In this document: positions 17,020-25,893 of the stretch, one piece after another
How the letters are laid out: each line of letters starts with the position of its first letter
Numbering within the stretch: the first letter of the stretch is position 1
From: Aquificaceae bacterium
GTDB lineage: Bacteria > Aquificota > Aquificia > Aquificales > Aquificaceae
NCBI GenBank assembly: GCA_025057455.1
Contig: JANWWY010000002.1
Coordinates: 28,671 to 92,670, forward strand
DNA: 64,000 nt
Reading direction: 5' to 3'
The notes under the pieces: model-generated
Seen by the model: only the letters and a program-made list of their open reading frames with translations
Database searches by the model: none
Told to the model about the DNA's origin: nothing
Position numbers and translations under genes: made by a program

Positions 17020-17504
17020 CCCCCTTGTCAACTCCTTATATTTCTTTCTGTCTTTCCTCCAAAGGTCAAAACGGTCTATGTGAAGAAGTTCGGTCTTTAA
17101 AACTAATCATTCAGTCTATTACATCGGGTGAGAAATTAATCATGGCATTGTAGCAAGCCTCCTTCACCTTCCCTACTCTGTAGGCTTTTGCCTCATGCAT
17201 CATAGGTAAACCACGAGTCATGCAACACCCTATTTTTACACCATCATTCTATTTGTCCAGAAAACTTTGCCAGAAAATCTTCTTATTTTCTGAGTTCTCG
17301 CTCTGTTTGTGTTTGCTACCTTTTCTAAATATGTGGTAGGAGTTTATGCTTAGGTCTACGTGTGAGGTATGAGAGCATGAAAAGTGCCATGATTTGCTAG
17401 TCTGAGAGTTTCGGCTTTTTTCTTACTTTGGGCTTTGACTGAATGAGCTTGTAGAAGGCTTCTATCTTCAATAGAACTTTGCGATACAATACTTGTAGTT
17501 GCAT
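17020..17504 (-). pseudogene. Decayed transposase remnant (IS982/IS4-like?)
   Basis: Minus-strand translation MQLQVLYRKVLLKIEAFYKLIQSKPKVRKKPKLSD*QIMALFMLSYLTRRPKHKLLPHI*KR*..., then after a frameshift GLPMMHEAKAYRVGKVKEACYNAMINFS; several stops and frameshifts. Confidence 0.6.
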
Positions 17505-17565
17505 AACATACTTTTTATATCTCTTACTCAACATATAAGAAACAGTTAGTGCGAATTAGAAAGTA

Positions 17566-17664
17566 GGGAGAGTTTGACGCGCTGGTGCGGTCCCGGGACT
17601 TCAAATCCCGTGAGGGACACTTCGGAGGGTCTCTGGAGGGTTCGATTCCCTCACTCTCCCGCCA
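17566..17664 (+). tRNA. selC: tRNA-SeC (selenocysteine, UCA anticodon)
   Basis: 8-bp acceptor GGGAGAGT/ACTCTCCC + GCCA, anticodon arm CGGGA-CTTCAAA-TCCCG (UCA), long variable arm, 5-bp T stem GAGGG-TTCGATT-CCCTC, encoded CCA. Confidence 0.95.
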
Positions 17665-17677
17665 TAATTTAGAAACT

Positions 17678-18010
17678 ATGAGGGTGGCACAATACATAAG
17701 AGGTGGGCTAAAAAACCTCGTAGATAAAAAGCCCGAGGGCTACACAGAACTTGGAAAATGCACCTCTGGCTGTCACAGCGTAAGCTTTTTCATAAGGGGA
17801 ACTTCTGAAAGAGTGGAGGATGTAAAATTTATCGCAAGCAAGAGGTGTAAAAAGCTGTTGGCGATAGCGGATTTGGTGGCGGAGAAGATAAGGGAAAGGG
17901 GTAAGGTTTATTTGGAAGAGGAGGAAATTCTCAAGTACTTTTCAGAGGAAAAGGAGCAGGATAAGTTAAAGGAAAGGCTTTCCATAGTTAGGACAGCTCT
18001 AAACCTTTGA
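17678..18010 (+). CDS. Conserved protein resembling NifU/IscU-like N-terminal domain
   Basis: MRVAQYIRGGLKNLVDKKPEGYTELGKCTSGCHSVSFFIRG..VEDVKFIASKRCKKLLAIADLVAEKIR; start placed after selC, since the upstream ORF part is translated tRNA. Confidence 0.6.
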   Translation: MRVAQYIRGGLKNLVDKKPEGYTELGKCTSGCHSVSFFIRGTSERVEDVKFIASKRCKKLLAIADLVAEKIRERGKVYLEEEEILKYFSEEKEQDKLKERLSIVRTALNL

Positions 18011-18029
18011 GAAATATATAATTAACCCT

Positions 18030-19949
18030 ATGGAGTCATTAAGAATAAGGGTAAACGGAAAGGAACTGCAGGTAGAGAAAGGTGTTAAGCTTGGAGAAGT
18101 TTTTGGAATTCTTGGTATACAGAATGCTGTTGGTGGGAAATCTGGGTCCAGGCTCATAGACCTCCTTACTCCCTTGCAAGAAGACATGGAGCTAACTCCT
18201 GTCTTCAAGGAAGACCCTGAAAGCCTTGACATTATGAGGCATACTCTTTCACATATACTGGCTCAGGCTTTAAAAGAGCTATACGGCTACGAAAAAGTCC
18301 ACTTAGGCGTAGGACCTACAACCGAAGAAGGTTTCTATTACGATGTGGAGGTGGAAGGTCATACCATAAGCTCTGAAGACCTACCAAGGATAGAAGAAAA
18401 GATGAGGGAAATAATAGCGAAGAATTATCCCATATTTAGAAAAGAGGTGGGCAGGGAAGAGGCTATAAAGCTATTCTCTGACCTAAAGGAAAAGTACAAA
18501 GTAGAAATCATAAACAGAATAGATGAAGGAGAAACAATATCCATATACGGTCAAAATGGTTTTGTAGACCTTTGTAGAGGTCCGCATGTGCCCTTTACTG
18601 GCATGGTGGGAGAGTTTAAGCTTACCCATGTAGCTGGTGCCTACTGGATGGGAGATTCTTCCAGACCCATGCTACAGAGAATTTACGGCATTGCCTTCTG
18701 GGACAAAAAAGACCTTGAAGAGAGGCTAAAGTTTTACGAGGAGGCTAAGAAAAGGGACCATAGAAGGATAGGTAGAGAATTGGAGCTTTTCCTCATAGAG
18801 GACGAGGTGGGTGCTGGTCTTGTGCTTTGGCTTCCAAAGGGTGCAATACTTAGAAAAACCTTGGAAGATTACTGGAAAGAAGAGCATTTAAAGAGGGGTT
18901 ACCAGCTTGTATACACTCCTCATGTGGGCAATGCAAAACTATGGCAGACGAGCGGACATCTTGACTATTATAGACCCAACATGTTCTCATCCATGGAGAT
19001 AGAGGGTGAAGAGTACTTTGTAAAGCCCATGAACTGTCCCTTCCACATAGCAGTATACAAAAGCAAAGTAAGAAGCTACAAAGAACTTCCCATAAAGCTT
19101 GCGGAATTGGGCACTGTTTATAGGTATGAGATGTCTGGTGTTCTTCATGGTCTTATGAGGGTAAGAGGCTTTACTCAGGATGATGCCCATATTATATGCG
19201 CACCGGAACAGGTGGAGGAAGTTATACAGGAGACCCTTGAGTTTGCCATCGACGTGCTAAGAGACTTCGGTTTTGAGGACTTTAAGGTTTACATATCTAC
19301 AAAACCGGCGGATGCCATAGGCTCACCCCAGCAGTGGGAGCTTGCAGAAAAAGCTCTAAAAAAGGCTGTGGAAAGAATGGGTATTGAGTACGAAATAGAT
19401 GAGGGAGGTGGTGCCTTTTATGGACCAAAGATAGATGTAAAGATAAGGGATGCTATAGGAAGACTCTGGCAATGTTCCACCATACAGTTTGATTTTAACC
19501 TCCCCGAGAGGTTTGATATGGAATACGTTGGGTCTGATAACAGAAGACACAGACCTTACATGATTCACAGGGCTATTTTTGGTTCCATTGAGAGGTTTGT
19601 GGGAGTCCTCTTAGAACACTACGCAGGTCTTTTGCCCCTCTGGCTATCGCCCGTGCAGGTCAGAGTCTTGCCAGTGTCCTCCGAAAAACACTTGACTTAT
19701 GCCAGAGAGGTGGAAGGCTACCTAAGGGAGAAGGGCATAAGGGTTGAATTGGACGCAAGGGACGAAAGGCTCAGCGCTCGTATAAGGGATGCGGAGCTCC
19801 AGAAGGTTCCCTATATACTGGTCATAGGTGATAAGGAGATGGAAGGCAAGCATGTATCTGTGAGAGGTAAGAAAGAAGGAAACCTTGGGTCTATGGCTGT
19901 CGAAGCATTTACCAACCTACTCTTGGAGAAGATAGGTAAAAAGGAGTGA
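18030..19949 (+). CDS. thrS: Threonyl-tRNA synthetase
   Basis: TGS domain; HTLSHILAQAL; MNCPFHIAVYKSKVRSYKELP; RMRGFTQDDAHI-like motif. Confidence 0.97.
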   Translation: MESLRIRVNGKELQVEKGVKLGEVFGILGIQNAVGGKSGSRLIDLLTPLQEDMELTPVFKEDPESLDIMRHTLSHILAQALKELYGYEKVHLGVGPTTEEGFYYDVEVEGHTISSEDLPRIEEKMREIIAKNYPIFRKEVGREEAIKLFSDLKEKYKVEIINRIDEGETISIYGQNGFVDLCRGPHVPFTGMVGEFKLTHVAGAYWMGDSSRPMLQRIYGIAFWDKKDLEERLKFYEEAKKRDHRRIGRELELFLIEDEVGAGLVLWLPKGAILRKTLEDYWKEEHLKRGYQLVYTPHVGNAKLWQTSGHLDYYRPNMFSSMEIEGEEYFVKPMNCPFHIAVYKSKVRSYKELPIKLAELGTVYRYEMSGVLHGLMRVRGFTQDDAHIICAPEQVEEVIQETLEFAIDVLRDFGFEDFKVYISTKPADAIGSPQQWELAEKALKKAVERMGIEYEIDEGGGAFYGPKIDVKIRDAIGRLWQCSTIQFDFNLPERFDMEYVGSDNRRHRPYMIHRAIFGSIERFVGVLLEHYAGLLPLWLSPVQVRVLPVSSEKHLTYAREVEGYLREKGIRVELDARDERLSARIRDAELQKVPYILVIGDKEMEGKHVSVRGKKEGNLGSMAVEAFTNLLLEKIGKKE

Positions 19950-20737
19950 TGATTGGAAAGGTTGCAGTCTATGTTTCTGGGGAGGATAGGGATTATCTAA
20001 GTTATGTCAAGGACGTGTCCGCACGGCTTGGTATAACCCCGCATTTTCTGTACATAGAAGAGGAATACCTCCTCGGTGACCTGTTTGGTTTTTTTACAAA
20101 ACCTTCTGAGGAAAAACAAACAGCCGTAAAAAAACATATACAGGATCTCTTTGACAATTTTAATTTTTACGCCCTATCCGGTAGAGAGGAAAACACCGTA
20201 GCACAACTCCAGGAAAACTATGACCTCATCTTTGTAAAGTACAAAAAACATCTCTTTAGAAAATCCACACCAGAGTGGCTTTTATCGAAGGTGGATAACA
20301 TAAGGCTATGGGTTTATAAAGAGGGTTCTGTTTCAGACATAAAAAGGGTTTGTCTTCCCGTAGATTTTTCTGAAAGGTCCTTAAGACAGGTGGAGTTTGT
20401 GGAGCATCTGAAGAATTTTCTCAACTTTGAATACTGTCTTGTGTACTCTCTGAACGTAGGCAGACTAAGAGGAAAGTTAAGCGGAAAGGATTACAGCAGG
20501 AGTCTCTCCGACAAGCACGAGGAAGTAAGGCACATGTATACGGACCTCTTTGGGGAAAAGCAAATGGAGCTCATCTTACTTGAAGGCGACCCTTATAGGG
20601 ATATGGTTAGACATATAAATTCAGCCCAGTATGACCTTGTAGTTGTGGGTAGAAGGGGAAAGGGTATGAGGGAGCGTATTGGGAGTGTGTCCTTACATCT
20701 TATAAGGAGTACGAAATGTCCAGTGGTTGTCCTGTAA
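19946..20737 (+). CDS. Universal stress protein UspA-like (tandem-domain size)
   Basis: C-terminal DLVVVGRRGKGMRERIGSVSLHLIRSTKCPVVVL. Confidence 0.8.
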   Translation: MMIGKVAVYVSGEDRDYLSYVKDVSARLGITPHFLYIEEEYLLGDLFGFFTKPSEEKQTAVKKHIQDLFDNFNFYALSGREENTVAQLQENYDLIFVKYKKHLFRKSTPEWLLSKVDNIRLWVYKEGSVSDIKRVCLPVDFSERSLRQVEFVEHLKNFLNFEYCLVYSLNVGRLRGKLSGKDYSRSLSDKHEEVRHMYTDLFGEKQMELILLEGDPYRDMVRHINSAQYDLVVVGRRGKGMRERIGSVSLHLIRSTKCPVVVL

Positions 20738-21348
20738 GTGCCATAGGCAGGTGGCTACTGTCACCTCTTTGCCCTGCTACAAAATACCTCTTTAGAAGAG
20801 TTTTCAGGGTTGAGGTTTCTGGGTTTGAAAATATACCCTCTGGACCTTGCATAGTTGCCAGCAACCACAGGAGCCATCTTGACCCGCCAGTGTTAAACAG
20901 TGTGTTCCCCGAGCCTCTGAGGTTTCTTGCAAAGGAAGAGCTATTCAGAGTTCCCATCATTGGCAGACTTCTGCCCCACATGGGTGCCATACCAGTTAGA
21001 CGGGGTTCTGGTGATTTGGAGGTTTTGGAGCTTGCAATAGAGCTTATGCACTACGGGTGTAAGATAGGCATATTTCCAGAAGGTACAAGGGCAAATCCCG
21101 GCGAGTTTTTAAAGCCCAAGCTGGGTATAGGCTTACTGGCAGTAAAGAGTCATAAACCAGTCCTGCCCGTGTACATTGAAGGCACCGATAAAGTATTCCC
21201 AAGACATGCCAAGCTTCCAAAGCCAGGACATCCAATAAGGGTTGTCATAGGCAAAGCTAAGGTCTACTCTGAGGAGGATAGCCCAAGGGGATATAGGATT
21301 GTGGCTACGGATATAATGGAAAGTATAAAGGAGCTTGCGCGTGCCTAA
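20716..21348 (+). CDS. plsC: 1-acyl-sn-glycerol-3-phosphate acyltransferase
   Basis: SNHRSHLDPPVL, FPEGTRANPGEFLKPKLGIG. Confidence 0.88.
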   Translation: MSSGCPVSAIGRWLLSPLCPATKYLFRRVFRVEVSGFENIPSGPCIVASNHRSHLDPPVLNSVFPEPLRFLAKEELFRVPIIGRLLPHMGAIPVRRGSGDLEVLELAIELMHYGCKIGIFPEGTRANPGEFLKPKLGIGLLAVKSHKPVLPVYIEGTDKVFPRHAKLPKPGHPIRVVIGKAKVYSEEDSPRGYRIVATDIMESIKELARA

Positions 21349-21754
21349 GGTGGTTAGCGTAGTGGGGTATCACAATTCCGGGAAAACTACGCTTATAGAA
21401 AGACTCATACCGGAGCTCCAAAAGCTAGGTTTAAGGGTAGGCTACATAAAACACGACCCGAAGGGTCACGGAATAACGGAAAAAGAGGGTAGCGATACAG
21501 ATAGGATTTTTAAGCTTTCGGAAAGGGTAGCCCTTCTTTCACCTTCAAAGCTAACCCTTTGGGAAAAAAGGGAGGACGACCCTCTTAAAGTTGTGGAAGA
21601 ATACTTTTATGACTGTCATGTGGTTATACTGGAAGGTTGGAAGTCTTTAAAAGGGGTAAAAAGAATAGTCGTTGGTAGTCTTGATGTGGAAGGCTTAAGA
21701 GTTGAAGACCTGCAGGATATGAAAAGCGTCTTAGATTATATACTGGAAGACTAA
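21335..21754 (+). CDS. mobB: Molybdopterin-guanine dinucleotide biosynthesis protein B
   Basis: VVSVVGYHNSGKTTLIERLIPELQKLGLRVGYIKHDPKGH; GSDTDR. Confidence 0.88.
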   Translation: MRVPKVVSVVGYHNSGKTTLIERLIPELQKLGLRVGYIKHDPKGHGITEKEGSDTDRIFKLSERVALLSPSKLTLWEKREDDPLKVVEEYFYDCHVVILEGWKSLKGVKRIVVGSLDVEGLRVEDLQDMKSVLDYILED

Positions 21755-21770
21755 AGGTAGGAGGTAATGC

Positions 21771-22340
21771 ATGGTATGCTTGACCCATCTTGAATTGTGT
21801 CCCTACTGCAAGAGGTTGGCTCTGAAGGTATGCGAGTATGATGAGCCTTATCCAAGGGTTGAGGCGGAGTGTGAGTGCTGTGGCTACAAAGCCTACGATG
21901 TGCCCATGAGGCTAACTCAAGAGGATTTTAAAAATGTCCTTGATAAGCTTGGCAGAAAGCTCATAGGTGAAATATGCATAGATGACCGATGTGGGTCTAC
22001 AAAGGTGATAAGGCTCATAAAAGAGGGTAGCTATGCGGAATATCGCTGTCTTGAATGCGGTTCCGAGTGGAACAGCGATGAGGTCCAAAGGTCCATAGAC
22101 CGCGTAAAGAGCGTGCGGAATGGTATAAAGAACGGCAATAGACTTATGGAGCTTTTGAAGGCAGGAGAGGGTGAATGCCCTCTGTGTGGATGGGACATAG
22201 GACACATGCACATAGGATATGCGGTTTCCATTGACTGCTTTGTGTGTGGCTACCATACGGAAACCAAAGAATTAGTGCCTGAAGTGGACCTTTCCACTCT
22301 TGAATGTCCTGGGTATGAGAGGTCGGAGGAAACTGGTTGA
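21771..22340 (+). CDS. Multi-zinc-ribbon hypothetical protein
   Basis: CPYC, CECC, CLEC, CPLC, CFVC motifs over 189 aa. Confidence 0.6.
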   Translation: MVCLTHLELCPYCKRLALKVCEYDEPYPRVEAECECCGYKAYDVPMRLTQEDFKNVLDKLGRKLIGEICIDDRCGSTKVIRLIKEGSYAEYRCLECGSEWNSDEVQRSIDRVKSVRNGIKNGNRLMELLKAGEGECPLCGWDIGHMHIGYAVSIDCFVCGYHTETKELVPEVDLSTLECPGYERSEETG

Positions 22341-22825
22341 GGCTACCCCATCACGAGTTTATAAGATACGAGGGCTGGAAAGAGCAGTTTATCAAGGATT
22401 ATGACCTTATAACCTCTAAGGATGTTAAAGACTTGGCAGAGGACTTGAAGGATCTTTATCCAGAAGCGGAGGAAAGGCTGTTAAAAGCTCTCATATCCAT
22501 GTACGTAGGCGGTTACGAAAAGAGACTTCAGGACCCAGAGGTTAGATACTGGACCAACTGGGCTGGTATTAAAACCTACAGGACCTTTAACGGTTTTCCA
22601 CAGCTTTCTGACAAGGAGCTTGCCTTTGTTTTTTATGCGATGGGTAAAGTTTTTGTCCCTCTACTTTTGCACGAAAGGGGAGTCAAATCTGAAAGCTTTA
22701 AAAGTCTTACATCCGATGACCAGGAAAAGGCTGTGATGGATGAGCTTGAGGTCATATGGGAAAATCATCTCATAAGGATTCTTCAGATTATCCCCTTTCT
22801 TGACCTCAGTTCAAAGACCGCATAG
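22337..22825 (+). CDS. Hypothetical protein (162 aa)
   Basis: ORF coupled to upstream zinc-ribbon ORF by 4-bp overlap. Confidence 0.55.
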   Translation: MRLPHHEFIRYEGWKEQFIKDYDLITSKDVKDLAEDLKDLYPEAEERLLKALISMYVGGYEKRLQDPEVRYWTNWAGIKTYRTFNGFPQLSDKELAFVFYAMGKVFVPLLLHERGVKSESFKSLTSDDQEKAVMDELEVIWENHLIRILQIIPFLDLSSKTA

Positions 22826-24510
22826 AAACCACCCTTCTGGGGTATTGCTTTCACGCTCCAACCGTGGAGCTCTGCAATGTGTTTAACTATTGCAAGACCA
22901 AGACCCATACCTTCAGGGTTTTCTGAATGATAGGGCAGGAAAATAACTTCCTCTTTGCCCTCTTCTATGCCGATTCCGTTGTCCTTGTAAACTATCTTTC
23001 CTTCTTCCAATTCTATCCAGACCCTCTTTGCCCCCCACTCAAGGCTGTTGTTAAACAGATTAAAAAGCATGTCTCTGAGCAGTCTTTCATCTCCAACAAC
23101 CTTTAGCTCTCCGCTTACTTCAATCTTTAAGTCTTGGTATATCCTTGCCACCTCCCTTATAAGTTCACCTAGTTCCAACTGTGAAAACTGTGGCTCCAGC
23201 TCCGTAGAGAGGCTACGAAATTGGTTTATGGTTCTTTTTATCCTCTCCAACTCTTCAAGCATGACCCTTGCCATAGGAACTATTTCCTCCTTACCGCATT
23301 GCCCCCTCTCCACAGACCTTATAAGTCTTTCCAGGTTTAGGTTTATTGGTGTCAATGGGTTTTTTATTTCATGGGCTATCCTCTTTACAGCCATTTGCCA
23401 AGTTTTGAACCTTTCCGCCAGCAGGATAGACTCAAGGTCTTCGTATATTACAACCTTCCCTATGTCCAGCTCTATAGAGCTCTCTCTTATGTTAGTTTTT
23501 TTGGAAAGCTCTTCGTAAGCTCTGTTTTTGAAAGTTTCCCCCTCCTTTGAGAAGAACACTATTCCTACTGGTAAGGCATTGAACAGTTCAATCAGCATCT
23601 CCCTTTCTTTACTAAGTCTCTTATAGAGCTCTTTTAGTTCTTCCTTCATAAGGGAAAAGCTTTTTGCCAGTTCCTCCACTTCGTCCGCACTTTTGGGCAC
23701 ATCTATGCTTACATCAAAGTTTCCCTTAGCTATCTCCTTGGACCTCTGTGAAAGCTTTTCAAGGGGTAGGCTAATGTACCTTGCTATAAGGTTTCCAAAC
23801 CATACCGCAGACAGAAAGGATACAAAACCCGACAGAACAAGGAAGTAAACATAGATGCCCCCTATTATGTCCCTTGCCTTTACCATGTTTCTCAGTTCCG
23901 TGGCGGTTTCCTTTATATCACCTATAAGGTAGTCTACTTTGCCTTCCCTTTGGACTACAACTCTGTAGCCTTCCACGCAGAGGGTTATAGTTTTTTCTCC
24001 CCTTGTTTCCTTACATTTGTTATCCTCTTTCACCTCCAGTATGCCACCCATACCCTCTGTAACACTTGGGTCTATGCCTCCCTTCTTTAGGTCTATAAGT
24101 ATGTTTCTGTAAATCTCTACTCTTTCCTTTTCTTCTTCTTGAAGAAGAAGGCTAAGAGTTTCCGATTTTTTGGCCACCTCTTTTAGCTGACCGCTTACAA
24201 AGGACTTTGTGGACTGAAGCAGTATAATGGCCGTAGCAAGGTTCAGGAAGATAAGGGGAGTTATTATGTAAAGCATAAGACTGGTGGAAAGCTTACGCCT
24301 TAGAGGTCCTTTTCTTCCTGTTAGGTAGGTTTTTAAAAATTTCCTAAAAAATACCACAAAAACCAAGAAGAGAACAAGAAGGTCAAGATTTATAACAAGC
24401 AAGACAAGAGGGTAGTTAACCTCCCATATTTCCCTTAGATTATCAAGGAAGGCTACATTTAGAGCGATGAAAAGAATTAAAAAGACCGCAAAGATAAGGT
24501 AAAGCCTCAA
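22783..24510 (-). CDS. Sensor histidine kinase (NtrY/PhoR-like; HAMP, PAS-like, HisKA, HATPase)
   Basis: RIAHEIKNPLTPINLNLERL (H box), LFNLFNNSLEWGA, YKDNGIGI, GMGLGLAIVKHI. Confidence 0.88.
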   Translation of the reverse strand: MRLYLIFAVFLILFIALNVAFLDNLREIWEVNYPLVLLVINLDLLVLFLVFVVFFRKFLKTYLTGRKGPLRRKLSTSLMLYIITPLIFLNLATAIILLQSTKSFVSGQLKEVAKKSETLSLLLQEEEKERVEIYRNILIDLKKGGIDPSVTEGMGGILEVKEDNKCKETRGEKTITLCVEGYRVVVQREGKVDYLIGDIKETATELRNMVKARDIIGGIYVYFLVLSGFVSFLSAVWFGNLIARYISLPLEKLSQRSKEIAKGNFDVSIDVPKSADEVEELAKSFSLMKEELKELYKRLSKEREMLIELFNALPVGIVFFSKEGETFKNRAYEELSKKTNIRESSIELDIGKVVIYEDLESILLAERFKTWQMAVKRIAHEIKNPLTPINLNLERLIRSVERGQCGKEEIVPMARVMLEELERIKRTINQFRSLSTELEPQFSQLELGELIREVARIYQDLKIEVSGELKVVGDERLLRDMLFNLFNNSLEWGAKRVWIELEEGKIVYKDNGIGIEEGKEEVIFLPYHSENPEGMGLGLAIVKHIAELHGWSVKAIPQKGGFYAVFELRSRKGII

Positions 24511-25178
24511 TGCATTTCTTTCTCCTTCGTATGCTGGTGTTTAACCACTTCTCCCTCAGACCAGTATATGGTCATCTCCGCAATGTTCTCCGCATGGTCT
24601 GCCATTCTCTCAAAATGTCTTGCCACAAAGGAAAGATGTATAGACCTTTTTATGTTTCTGTGGTCTTCAAGCATGTAGGTTATAAGCTCTCTTTGCACCT
24701 GATGGTACAGTTCATCCACCATATCGTCCCTTTCTATAACTTTTTTTGCAAGAGCTACATCCCTTTGGAAGAAAGACAGCACTGCATCCTCTATCATGCT
24801 CTTTACGTTTGCAGCCATGAGATTAAGGTTTATGTATGGTTTTAGAGGTGGCTCTTGTGCCAATAGGATTGCTCTCTCCGCTACGTTTTCAGCCTCGTCC
24901 GCTATTCTTTCAAGGTCGGAGACTATCTTGTACATACCCATAATAAGCCTTAGGTCTACAGCTTCTGGTTGGTACAGGGCTATCATCCTAATGCAACGTC
25001 TTTCTATTTCCACCTCCATTTGGTCAATTTGGTCATCACCTTTTATGATTTCCTCTGCCAGCTCTATGTCTTGTCTGTTCAAAGCCTCTATGGCTTTATC
25101 CACCGCATCCTTCACAAGACCAGCCATCCTTATGACTATGTTTTTTGTTTCCTCCAACTCCTGAAAAAGTTTCATCAT
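24507..25178 (-). CDS. phoU: Phosphate signaling complex protein PhoU
   Basis: Two PhoU helical repeats: LVKDAVDKAIEALNRQDIELAEEII..RMIALYQPEAVDLRLIMG; ERMADHAENIAE. Confidence 0.9.
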   Translation of the reverse strand: MMKLFQELEETKNIVIRMAGLVKDAVDKAIEALNRQDIELAEEIIKGDDQIDQMEVEIERRCIRMIALYQPEAVDLRLIMGMYKIVSDLERIADEAENVAERAILLAQEPPLKPYINLNLMAANVKSMIEDAVLSFFQRDVALAKKVIERDDMVDELYHQVQRELITYMLEDHRNIKRSIHLSFVARHFERMADHAENIAEMTIYWSEGEVVKHQHTKEKEMH

Positions 25179-25213
25179 GACCCTCCTATTAGTATAGCAT
25201 TTTAAAGTTGCTT

Positions 25214-25231
25214 TGTTAAGATTTGGTTAAG
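25214..25231 (-). promoter_or_regulatory. Candidate Pho box upstream of phoU
   Basis: Minus strand CTTAACCAAATCTTAACA: two CTTAAC half-sites 11 bp apart, upstream of TATACT (25196-25191). Confidence 0.5.
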
Positions 25232-25239
25232 AATGCGCG

Positions 25240-25893
25240 CTATTCCCCACACCTTATCACCTTTATTTCTACCTCTGTAATACCATCTCTAAGCACGTCC
25301 AAATCTTCTGCTGCCCTGTAGGAAAGGTCTATGACTCTGCCTTCTTTAAAGGGTCCCCTGTCTATGATTTTTACGATAACTTCCTTCCCGTTTTTTAGGT
25401 TTCTTACTTTAGCTAAACTACCAAGAGGAAGGTCAGGACTTGCGGCGTAATACTGGTAGGCATCATACTTGACTCCGTAGGGTGTCTCTCTTCCGTGGTA
25501 TGGGTCTTTGTAGTAGCTGGCGAGACCTCTTATGTATCCAGTACATTCCCTTTTATCATCCACGCCGCACCTCTGCACTTCAACCCGTGCCTTAAAGGGT
25601 GGTTCTCCAAGTTGTCCTTTAAACTTCTCAGGAATGCATATACCCTTAACATCATCCCTTCTAAAGACGGCTATGGTTATACTTTTGCCACTTTGTAAAC
25701 TTACTATCCTCACCCTGCTCCCGCTTTGTACCTTGTCGCTGTAGGCTCTATCACCATCACAGTAAAAACCTGTTGTATAAACAACATCAGGGCAGTTTAC
25801 CTTTAGAAAACTTACAACCTCCTCCGTGCGTTCTCTAACCACAACAGAACAGGAGAGGGGAAGGGTCAGCAAGAGAGGAATAAGCCTTCTCAT
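25240..25893 (-). CDS. rlpA: RlpA-like septal ring lytic transglycosylase lipoprotein
   Basis: LPLSCS lipobox; GLASYYKDPYHGRETPYGVKYD; VKIIDRGPFKEGRVIDLSYRAAEDL. Confidence 0.88.
   Translation of the reverse strand: MRRLIPLLLTLPLSCSVVVRERTEEVVSFLKVNCPDVVYTTGFYCDGDRAYSDKVQSGSRVRIVSLQSGKSITIAVFRRDDVKGICIPEKFKGQLGEPPFKARVEVQRCGVDDKRECTGYIRGLASYYKDPYHGRETPYGVKYDAYQYYAASPDLPLGSLAKVRNLKNGKEVIVKIIDRGPFKEGRVIDLSYRAAEDLDVLRDGITEVEIKVIRCGE

Noticed and set aside
17395-17400. Possible selenocysteine readthrough of the ORF next to selC
   Set aside because: The first in-frame stop (LSD*QIM) is TAG and is followed by further stops and a frameshift; it is a pseudogene
17585-17677. N-terminal part of ORF 17585-18010
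   Set aside because: Overlaps the selC tRNA; true start more likely ATG at 17678
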